Source of the DNA: Pseudaestuariivita rosea
Lineage (GTDB): Bacteria; Pseudomonadota; Alphaproteobacteria; Rhodobacterales; Rhodobacteraceae
NCBI RefSeq assembly: GCF_017592335.1
Contig: NZ_JACNMP010000007.1
Span: 78,559-142,558 of the forward strand
Reading direction: 5' to 3'
DNA: 64,000 nucleotides
Numbering within the stretch: the first letter of the stretch is position 1; every line of letters begins with the position of its first letter. Positions 57,175-64,000 of the stretch are shown piece after piece. Under the pieces are notes generated by a model. That model had not been told where the DNA came from. It ran no database searches and saw nothing but the letters and a program-made list of their open reading frames with translations. A program made the translations under genes and the position numbers.

Positions 57175-60100
57175 ATGTCTGCATCCCACATCACCGTCAG
57201 CGGCGCGCCCGAGGGGTTTGATGCCAAGCTGATCCTTCAGGAACTTACCCGCGCAGATGCGCCGGTGTGTCATGTCGCGCGCGATGACAAGCGGCTTGAG
57301 GCGATGCGCGCGGCATTGCAGTTCTACGACCCCGCACTGCCGGTTTTTTCGTTTCCGGGCTGGGATTGTCTGCCCTATGATCGCGTGTCGCCACATGCGG
57401 ATATTGCGGCTGCACGGATGGCGGTTCTGGCCGGATTGGTGCATGGGATGCCGCAACGCTTTGTACTGTTGACCACGCTGAACGCCGCCACGCAACGGGT
57501 GCCTGCGCGCGAGGTGTTGCGTGATGCCAGCTTCAAAGCCCAGGTGGACAGCCGCGTGGATGAAGCGGCGCTGAAGAATTTTCTTGTGCGTATGGGCTTT
57601 ACGCAGGCCCCCACAGTGATGGAGCCTGGGGACTACGCCATTCGCGGCGGCATCATCGATGTCTATCCACCCGGTGAAAGCGGCCCTGTGCGGCTGGATT
57701 TGTTCGGCGATGTGCTGGATGGGGCGCGGCGGTTTGATCCGGTCAGCCAGCGGACAACTGAAAAGCTGACCACGGTCGAATTGGCCCCGGTCAGCGAGGT
57801 GATCCTGGACGAAGCTGCGATCACCCGGTTTCGGCAGACGTATCGCATCGAATTCGGCGCGGCGGGAACCGATGATCCGCTGTATGAATCCGTCAGTGCG
57901 GGGCGTAAGACGGCTGGTATCGAACATTGGCTGCCGTTTTTCCACGACAAGCTGGAAACGCTGTTCGATTATCTGCCCGATGCGGTGATCACGCTGGATG
58001 ATCAGATGACGCCCGCGCGGCTGTCGCGGTGGGACAGCATCGCCGATCAATACGATGCCCGGCGCGAGGCGATGAGCCAGAAAAACCGCGCGGGCACGGT
58101 CTATAAGCCCTGTCCGCCAGAGTTGCTTTATCTGGATGATGCGGCCTGGCAGGCGCAGGTTCAGGGGCGGCGTGTGCTGCAGTTTGCGCCATTGCCGCAG
58201 CCGACGGGGCCTGGGGTGATTGATGCTGGTGGGCGCATCGGCCGAAACTTTGCGCCCGAACGGCAGCAGGAAAACATCAGCCTGTTCAATGCGTTATCGG
58301 ATCATGTTAAGAAACGGATCAAAGCCGCGCCGGTGGTCGTCGCCAGCTATTCCGAGGGCGCGCGCGAACGTTTGCGGGGGCTGATGCAGGATGAGGGGCT
58401 GGAGGGCACGCGGCTGATTTCGACTATGGCCGACGTGCAGGATGGCGCTGTGCATCTGGCGGTCTGGTCGCTGGAACATGGGTTTGAGGCCCCCGGTGTC
58501 ACCGTCATTTCTGAACAGGATGTCTTGGGTGACCGTCTGATCCGCGCGCCGAAGAAAAAACGCCGGGCCGAGAACTTCCTCACTGAAACCCAATCGCTGT
58601 CCCCCGGTGATCTGGTGGTGCATGTGGATCATGGGGTCGGGCGGTACCATGGGCTTGAGGTCATCACCGCCGCCGGTGCCGCGCATGAATGTATTTTTCT
58701 GGAATATGCCGAAGGCGCCAGGCTATACCTGCCCGTTGAAAACATTGAGCTTTTGTCAAAGTTCGGCCATGAGGAAGGGTTGCTTGACCGGCTTGGCGGT
58801 GGGGCGTGGCAGGCCAAGAAAGCACGGCTGAAAGAACGCATCCGTGAGATCGCCGATCGCCTGATCCGCGTGGCGGCTGAACGGGCCCTACGCACTGCGC
58901 CCGTGCTGGAAGCGCCGCCCGAAAGCTGGGACGCCTTCCAGGCCCGCTTCCCCTATCAGGAAACTGACGATCAGCTATCGGCCATTCACGATGTGCTGGA
59001 CGATATGGCCAGCGGGCAACCGATGGACCGACTGATCTGTGGTGATGTGGGTTTTGGCAAGACCGAGGTCGCACTGCGCGCGGCCTTTGTCGCCGCCATG
59101 TCGGGTCTGCAGGTGGCGATCATCGCGCCGACCACGCTGCTGGCGCGTCAGCACTATGCCAATTTCGCCGAACGGTTCCGCGGCTTCCCGCTGCAGGTGC
59201 GGCAGTTGTCGCGCTTTGTCAGTGCCAAGGACGCCAGCAAAACCCGCGAAGGGATCAGTCGTGGCACGGTCGATATCGTGGTGGGCACCCATGCGCTGCT
59301 GGCGAAAACCGTGAAGTTTCAGAACCTTGGCCTGCTGATCATTGATGAGGAACAACATTTCGGCGTGCAGCACAAGGAACGCCTGAAACAGATGCGCACC
59401 GATATCCATGTGCTGACCCTGACCGCCACGCCCATTCCGCGCACGTTGCAATTGTCGCTGTCGGGCGTGCGCGATCTGTCGATCATCGGCACGCCGCCCG
59501 TCGACCGGCTGGCCATTCGTACCTATGTCAGCGAATTTGATACCGTTACCGTGCGCGAAGCCTTGTTGCGCGAACATTATCGCGGTGGGCAGTCGTTCTA
59601 TGTCGTCCCGCGCATCAGCGATCTACCTGAAATTGAAGAGTTCCTGCGCGAACAGGTGCCCGAGGTGACGTTTATCACCGCCCATGGTCAGATGGCCGCG
59701 GGTGAGCTGGACGACTGCATGAACGCCTTCTACGACGGCAAGTATGACGTGCTGCTGGCCACAACGATTGTGGAATCCGGCCTGGATATCCCCACTGCTA
59801 ATACAATGATCATACATCGCGCGGATATGTTCGGCCTGGCGCAGCTTTACCAGATCCGGGGTCGGGTGGGGCGATCAAAAACGCGGGCCTATGCCTATCT
59901 GACAACAAAGCCGCGTGTGAAACTGACAACCCAGGCGGAAAAGCGGCTGCGGGTTCTGGGCAGTCTGGATACGCTTGGGGCAGGCTTCACCCTGGCCAGT
60001 CAGGACCTGGACATTCGCGGCGCGGGCAACCTGATTGGCGAGGAACAGTCAGGCCAGATGCGCGAAGTGGGCTATGAGCTGTATCAGACCATGCTGGAGG

Positions 60101-60636
60101 AGGCGATTGCCAAGATCAAATCCGGCCAGATGGAAGGCCTTAGCGACGATGACGGCACCTGGGCCCCGCAGATCAATCTGGGCGTGCCGGTTCTGATCCC
60201 CGAAGACTATGTGCCCGATCTGGATGTGCGTCTGGGATTATATCGTCGCCTCAGCGGGTTAACCAGCAAAGTTGAACTGGAAGGCTTTGCCGCCGAACTG
60301 ATCGACCGCTTTGGTCCCTTGCCGAAAGAGGTCAACACCCTGATGCTGATCGTTCGTATCAAGGCGATGTGTAAAAAGGCCGGCATTGCCAAGCTGGACG
60401 GCGGGCCCAAGGGGGCGACGATCCAGTTTCACAACGACAAGTTCGCCTCGCCCCAGGGTTTGGTCGAGTTCATCGAGGCACAGCGCGGATTGGCGAAAGT
60501 TAAGGACAATAAGATCGTCATCCGACGTGACTGGGCGAAAAGCGCAGACAAGATTAAGGGCGCATTTGGCATTGCCCGTGATCTGGCTGAAAAGGTCGTG
60601 GCCGAGAAGAAGCGGAAAAAGACAGTGGCGGGGTAA
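57175..60636 (+). CDS. mfd: Transcription-repair coupling factor
   Basis: 1153 residues, full length. Order: UvrB-like N-terminus ([29 protein letters not shown]), RNA-polymerase-interacting domain ([19 protein letters not shown]), SF2 helicase with [16 protein letters not shown] (Walker A), [10 protein letters not shown] (motif II) and [11 protein letters not shown] (III), and motif [15 protein letters not shown]. The TRCF domain covers the last 250 residues. It displaces stalled RNA polymerase and recruits UvrA. Confidence 0.97.
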   Translation: MSASHITVSGAPEGFDAKLILQELTRADAPVCHVARDDKRLEAMRAALQFYDPALPVFSFPGWDCLPYDRVSPHADIAAARMAVLAGLVHGMPQRFVLLTTLNAATQRVPAREVLRDASFKAQVDSRVDEAALKNFLVRMGFTQAPTVMEPGDYAIRGGIIDVYPPGESGPVRLDLFGDVLDGARRFDPVSQRTTEKLTTVELAPVSEVILDEAAITRFRQTYRIEFGAAGTDDPLYESVSAGRKTAGIEHWLPFFHDKLETLFDYLPDAVITLDDQMTPARLSRWDSIADQYDARREAMSQKNRAGTVYKPCPPELLYLDDAAWQAQVQGRRVLQFAPLPQPTGPGVIDAGGRIGRNFAPERQQENISLFNALSDHVKKRIKAAPVVVASYSEGARERLRGLMQDEGLEGTRLISTMADVQDGAVHLAVWSLEHGFEAPGVTVISEQDVLGDRLIRAPKKKRRAENFLTETQSLSPGDLVVHVDHGVGRYHGLEVITAAGAAHECIFLEYAEGARLYLPVENIELLSKFGHEEGLLDRLGGGAWQAKKARLKERIREIADRLIRVAAERALRTAPVLEAPPESWDAFQARFPYQETDDQLSAIHDVLDDMASGQPMDRLICGDVGFGKTEVALRAAFVAAMSGLQVAIIAPTTLLARQHYANFAERFRGFPLQVRQLSRFVSAKDASKTREGISRGTVDIVVGTHALLAKTVKFQNLGLLIIDEEQHFGVQHKERLKQMRTDIHVLTLTATPIPRTLQLSLSGVRDLSIIGTPPVDRLAIRTYVSEFDTVTVREALLREHYRGGQSFYVVPRISDLPEIEEFLREQVPEVTFITAHGQMAAGELDDCMNAFYDGKYDVLLATTIVESGLDIPTANTMIIHRADMFGLAQLYQIRGRVGRSKTRAYAYLTTKPRVKLTTQAEKRLRVLGSLDTLGAGFTLASQDLDIRGAGNLIGEEQSGQMREVGYELYQTMLEEAIAKIKSGQMEGLSDDDGTWAPQINLGVPVLIPEDYVPDLDVRLGLYRRLSGLTSKVELEGFAAELIDRFGPLPKEVNTLMLIVRIKAMCKKAGIAKLDGGPKGATIQFHNDKFASPQGLVEFIEAQRGLAKVKDNKIVIRRDWAKSADKIKGAFGIARDLAEKVVAEKKRKKTVAG

Positions 60637-60754
60637 AGAGAGCTTATTGTTTACAAGTACCTTCTGAATGTTGCGGAGTGCAAGTGATGAAAAAGGGCAG
60701 CGACCGTCTGCGGGTGGGCGAGAAGCGCCCGCCAATGGGGGGCGGTCGGGCGCT

Positions 60755-60775
60755 GCCCGGTGGTGCCCACCGGGC
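60755..60775. terminator. GC-rich hairpin between mfd and the antiporter
   Basis: GCCCGGTGG pairs with CCACCGGGC around a three-base loop. It lies between converging genes, has no T run, and a second nested stem (GCGCCC.../GGGCGC) lies just before it. Confidence 0.5.
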
Positions 60776-60887
60776 GGGGGTGGTTGAGCCAAGCGATATA
60801 GAGTTGCACGACCGTATTTACTTGGTCTTTGAGGCCCCGGCGCGTGGGCCGGGACTGCGCAGGATGATAGATGCGCTTTTTCAGACC

Positions 60888-61844
60888 TTACAGCGTGGTT
60901 ACCACCAGAAAGCTGACATAAGTGACATAGCCTGCCAGCAGTACACTGCCTTCAATCCGGGACAATTTGCGGCCTGTTACGGCGAAAATCAGCAGTGCCA
61001 GCGTCGCCAGCGCCATGATCCAGATATCCAGCGTAGCGATGCTGGCAGGGACGGCGATGGGGTATAGCAGCGCGGTGGTGCCAAGGATACCCAATATGTT
61101 GAAAATGTTGCTGCCGATCACGTTGCCCAATGCCACATCCCCCTGACCTTTGCGGGCGGCGATGATGGATGTGACCAACTCGGGCAGGGACGTGCCGACA
61201 GCAACGATGGTCAGGCCGATCACGGCTTCGGGCAGGTTAAAGCTTTGTGCGATGAAAATCGCGCCCTGCACCAGAAACTGCGCACCCGCCAGCATGATCA
61301 CCAGCCCCGTGACGAAGACCAGCAGCGACCACCATATGGATGGCCCGACGGGCGCGATCAGATCAGCTTCGGCCTGATAGGTTGCAGCAGCGGCGGTTTG
61401 GGGCCGTTTTTCCAGCCAGATCGTGACGCAGAGATATGCGATGAGTAGCGTAATGAAGATTGCCCCGACGGTCCGACCGACAGTGCCTGTCAGGACGACA
61501 CCGATGCAGAGAACCGTTGCCAGAACCAGCACACCACCGTCGCGGCGCAGGCTGGCGGGATGGGTGACCATGGGGCGAACAAGTGCTGCGCAAGCCAGGA
61601 TGAGCAGGATATTGGCAATATTGCTGCCCACGACGTTACCGATCGCAATGCCCGGCGATCCGGCAAAGGCGGCCTGAACGCTGGTCGCCAGTTCAGGCAT
61701 CGAGGTGCCAAAGCCCACCAGCGTCAAACCAATGATCATCGGTGAAATATGCAACTGCGTTGCCACGGCAACAGCGGACCGCACCAGCAGTTCACCGTCG
61801 ATCACAAGGCCGATCAAGCCTATGATGATAAAAAGGAAATCCAT
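60888..61844 (-). CDS. Calcium/cation antiporter (CaCA family, YrbG-like)
   Basis: 318 residues, about ten helices, with the two inverted CaCA repeats. Ion-site motifs: [16 protein letters not shown] with [12 protein letters not shown] in the first repeat, and [16 protein letters not shown] with [12 protein letters not shown] in the second. Members exchange Na+ (or K+/H+) for Ca2+ across the inner membrane. Length fits the family. It converges with mfd and reads the same way as the MFS gene. Confidence 0.93.
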   Translation of the reverse strand: MDFLFIIIGLIGLVIDGELLVRSAVAVATQLHISPMIIGLTLVGFGTSMPELATSVQAAFAGSPGIAIGNVVGSNIANILLILACAALVRPMVTHPASLRRDGGVLVLATVLCIGVVLTGTVGRTVGAIFITLLIAYLCVTIWLEKRPQTAAAATYQAEADLIAPVGPSIWWSLLVFVTGLVIMLAGAQFLVQGAIFIAQSFNLPEAVIGLTIVAVGTSLPELVTSIIAARKGQGDVALGNVIGSNIFNILGILGTTALLYPIAVPASIATLDIWIMALATLALLIFAVTGRKLSRIEGSVLLAGYVTYVSFLVVTTL

Positions 61845-61895
61845 TTTGATCCCTTACCCCAGACCGATGCGAAATGGCCCTTGCGGTGCGTTGCT

Positions 61896-63119
61896 TCAAG
61901 CCTTGGTCGAGACGATATTTTCATCAACCGCCCGCAGCCGCAGCATCAACAAATACGCAAGGGTTGCACAGGCCAGAACGCCCATGGCCACATATGTCGG
62001 CGTGCCGTCAAACAACTGCCCGATCGGGATGGCGATCAACACCGATCCGACTGTGGAAACCGCGCCAATGGCCGAGGCAGCCATGCCAGCGATATGGCCC
62101 AGGGGCTCCATCGCGATGGCGTTCAGGTTGCCGATTGTCATGCCCGCCAGAAAGAAAACCGACGTCACCCAGACGACATAAAGCGCGAAGTAGGCCAGTG
62201 GGGGCAGTATGTCTGTCATCGAGGCCATCACCATGACGCCCGAGATACAGATCTGCACCATCAGAGTTATCCGCACCATTTTCTGCATTCCCAACCGGAC
62301 AACAAGGGCCGCATTGATCAGGCTGGCGCTGGCCGCGCAAACGGCTGTCAGTGCGAACCACAATGGAAACTGTGCCTCGCGGTCAAAAGTGACGTCATAG
62401 ACGGAATGCGTCGTGATCAAGGCGGTGAACAGCATGGCAAAGCACAAGGTCTGCACCATGACCGACAGTCGGACGGACCGGTGGGTAAAGACCTCTTTCA
62501 AGGCAAGTGTCAGCGCGGGGGCACGCAGGGGACGGCGGGCGTCGCGTGGCAGGGATTCAGGCAAGCGCAGCATCATCCATGCGAGGACAATCAGAATAAA
62601 GACCACGAATATCGGAAAAATACCGCGCCATCCCAAAATGCCCATCAAGACGGCGCCAATAGCCGGGGCAAAGGCCGGGATTAACGAAAAGATCAGCATG
62701 ATGAAGGACAGAATGCGCGCCATTTCGCGCCCTTCGTACAAGTCACGGACGATGGCCAGCCCAACGATCCTGGGCGCTGCGGCACCGATGCCTTGCAAGA
62801 TACGGGCGGCAATCATCAATTCCAGCGTCGGGGCGATCCAGGCCAGCAACGCACCAACAATATATATAGCAGCGCCCGCGATAACGATATTTTTGCGCCC
62901 GAACGTGTCCGATAACGGGCCCACCACAAAGGTTCCAACACCCAGTCCGAACACAAAGCTGGTGATTACCAGTTGCGCCAGATTCAAATCGTCAGGGCTG
63001 AGCGCCCGACCGATGTCATCCAGTGCGGGCAACATTGCATCAATGGAAAAAGCCACCGTTGCGGTTAGCATCGCCATCAACGCAATGAATTCTGTACGGG
63101 AAATCAGTTTCTGGCCCAT
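61896..63119 (-). CDS. Bcr/CflA-type MFS drug exporter
   Basis: 407 residues with 12 predicted helices. The family motif GPLSDTFGRKNIVIAG (motif A) lies between helices 2 and 3, and RILQGIGAAAPRIVGLAIVRDL is in helix 4-5. This is the 12-TM Bcr/CflA group of proton-driven multidrug exporters. The substrate is unpredicted. Its upstream region is AT-rich and adjoins the accessory-looking end of the window. Confidence 0.9.
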   Translation of the reverse strand: MGQKLISRTEFIALMAMLTATVAFSIDAMLPALDDIGRALSPDDLNLAQLVITSFVFGLGVGTFVVGPLSDTFGRKNIVIAGAAIYIVGALLAWIAPTLELMIAARILQGIGAAAPRIVGLAIVRDLYEGREMARILSFIMLIFSLIPAFAPAIGAVLMGILGWRGIFPIFVVFILIVLAWMMLRLPESLPRDARRPLRAPALTLALKEVFTHRSVRLSVMVQTLCFAMLFTALITTHSVYDVTFDREAQFPLWFALTAVCAASASLINAALVVRLGMQKMVRITLMVQICISGVMVMASMTDILPPLAYFALYVVWVTSVFFLAGMTIGNLNAIAMEPLGHIAGMAASAIGAVSTVGSVLIAIPIGQLFDGTPTYVAMGVLACATLAYLLMLRLRAVDENIVSTKA

Positions 63120-63594
63120 AGTGCCGCGCTATCACGGGTCGTCAAGACTGACCAGAGGCTTTTGGAGAGTATGGTACTATGTCTTTGCGGTTGCTTTCTG
63201 GCGTTGCTTAAGCATCAGTATTCCAACCCGAAGACACATAAGATCTATCTGAAGAAAACGTGGCCAAGCAGATCCGCAGGCAAACCCAATCTGCCTGCGA
63301 TCATCCGTTCATAATGTTGCCGTTCTGAGCTTTTCATTCACAAACACATAGCCTACCGGCCTTTTTTGATCATCAACATGCTCAAAATTAAATCATATTT
63401 CTGCCCTATAATTGCATTCGGGCTTTTGGTTTGGTCTGACCGGTGCTTTTATTTGACACAGCTTTTTTGCTGGATACTGTCAGATCGGACCATGCCTTTT
63501 GTTTGAATAGTGTTTATCTTTTTTCGTATTCTGATTGATTTCGAGCGAATTGGTCGCATGGGCTGGAATATTGAACATAAACAATAGGTTTTCC
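63120..63594. other. AT-rich stretch without a convincing gene
   Basis: About 475 bases. One 60-base line (63361-63420) counts 18 G+C, far below the rest of the window. No gene, tRNA or clear hairpin was seen. It marks a compositional change before the broken radical SAM gene. Confidence 0.6.
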
Positions 63595-63906
63595 ATGCTA
63601 CCTTATGCTATTGATGATAAGCTGACACCGGAAGTCTTTTGTTTTGACCCTGAACTGATTGTCGAAGTGACAAGCGTCTGTGACCTGAACTGTCCGGGAT
63701 GCTATTCGCCCACGCTGCGCACGACAGAAAAGCCAGAAATCACCTTTGCGCAATATCCTGATATGTTCATGCTGCCCCGGACCCTGGCGCAGGCGTTGTT
63801 CAGTCTGCACCCTGCGCCGCGTCGTCTGTCATTGCGTGGGGGTGAACCGTCGCGCCATCCCCTGCTAGAGCAAGATGAGATCAGGTTGAAGCGTATCCTG
63901 AGTTGA
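63595..63906 (+). pseudogene. Radical SAM protein gene, interrupted after about 91 codons
   Basis: The start is the ATG at 63595, with AGG upstream. The first 91 residues look native: the 4Fe-4S motif CDLNCPGC (Cys29, Cys33, Cys36) and GGEPSRHP (82-89), both in radical SAM order. The remaining 12 codons (63868-63903) before the stop come from sequence that also encodes a transposase end on the other strand. Full radical SAM proteins are usually over 280 residues, so the protein is truncated and probably dead. What it made is unknown. The break point is at TA (63866-63867). Confidence 0.85.
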
Positions 63907-64000
63907 CAAGGTAATTCGCACATTCCTGCGGGGTGAAGCGGTCGAGCAGCTTACCGATCCTGCGCCATGTTGCCTCTATCGTGCGTTCGGCGGCGTCTCG
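63868..64000 (-). mobile_element. Left end of an IS630-family element
   Basis: The transposase end lies 13 bases inside the point where the radical SAM similarity stops. IS630 elements insert at TA; a TA sits at 63866-63867. The exact terminal repeat cannot be set without the other end. Confidence 0.7.
63881..64000 (-). CDS. IS630-family transposase, C-terminal end (continues beyond the window)
   Basis: Reading from the right edge, the last 39 residues are RDAAERTIEATWRRIG, then KLLDRFTPQECANYL, ending VNSGYAST and a stop at 63881. The pattern WRxIG...LDxFTPxECANY...GYAST is typical of the C-terminus of IS630-like transposases of the Tc1/mariner superfamily. Only the end is present; the rest lies outside, so completeness cannot be judged. 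Confidence 0.85.
   Translation of the reverse strand, partial: RDAAERTIEATWRRIGKLLDRFTPQECANYLVNSGYAST

Noticed and set aside
60678..61067. 129-codon plus-strand frame after mfd
   Set aside because: Mostly antisense to the antiporter and runs through GC hairpins.
61749..62684. 311-codon plus-strand frame over the antiporter and MFS genes
   Set aside because: Spans two real genes on the other strand and is rich in His/Gln/Arg as shadows usually are.

Overview
The window looks like a chromosomal segment of an alphaproteobacterium of the Rhodobacteraceae (Roseobacter group). Support: a circularly permuted, two-piece tmRNA whose tag reads ANDNKAPVALAA; a HemB without the zinc cysteines; a PAN-alpha-2-macroglobulin/PbpC pair; several TRAP and orphan solute-binding proteins; and generally high-GC coding sequence. 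No rRNA or tRNA was seen. The species cannot be fixed from the sequence alone.

Layout. 1-4.5 kb (all minus): partial asd, ssrA, a DUF817 membrane protein, a secreted SH3 protein, a DUF4345-like membrane protein and an orphan polyamine-type binding protein. 4.5-7.7 kb: a TRAP operon (binding protein, small and large permease). 7.9-10.6 kb: preT-preA (reductive pyrimidine catabolism), divergent from the TRAP operon. 10.8-14.9 kb: a Leu/Ile/Val-type binding protein next to a large chemoreceptor. 15-17.5 kb: a DAO-type oxidoreductase, then aroQ translationally coupled to a LuxR-type regulator. 17.7-19.9 kb: an unidentified structured RNA candidate and rpsB-tsf. 19.9-25.3 kb: a UvrD/PcrA helicase with an AT-rich internal patch, then an ECF sigma/anti-sigma pair divergent from a subtilisin with 34 consecutive Asp. 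25.3-30.1 kb: hisF-hisE, pdeM, recQ, yaaA. 30.1-39.9 kb: a hybrid histidine kinase with a degenerate receiver, then PAN-A2M and pbpC.

40-49.4 kb (all minus): acs, adk, DUF4212 protein, sodium:solute symporter, small membrane protein, cNMP/CBS/DUF294 nucleotidyltransferase, small membrane protein and a membrane-anchored DEDDh exonuclease. This reads as an acetate (or similar acid) uptake and activation locus with an attached nucleotide-based regulatory module. 49.4-50.2 kb has no convincing gene. 50.2-57.1 kb: an ankyrin protein, an unknown exported protein, an Atm1-like ABC exporter, a LysM protein, a LOG-family protein, hemB and a small membrane protein. 57.2-63.1 kb: mfd, a CaCA antiporter and a Bcr/CflA-type MFS exporter.

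The last kilobase changes character: AT-rich non-coding DNA, a radical SAM gene cut after about 91 codons, and the 3' end of an IS630-family transposase reading in from the right edge. This is the clearest sign of a mobile or accessory region beginning.

The best leads for undescribed biology are the symporter/DUF294/exonuclease cluster, the LuxR protein lacking the usual AHL-contacting residues, the poly-Asp protease with its sigma/anti-sigma pair, the structured RNA beside tsf, and the mosaic patch in the helicase. None is proven here.
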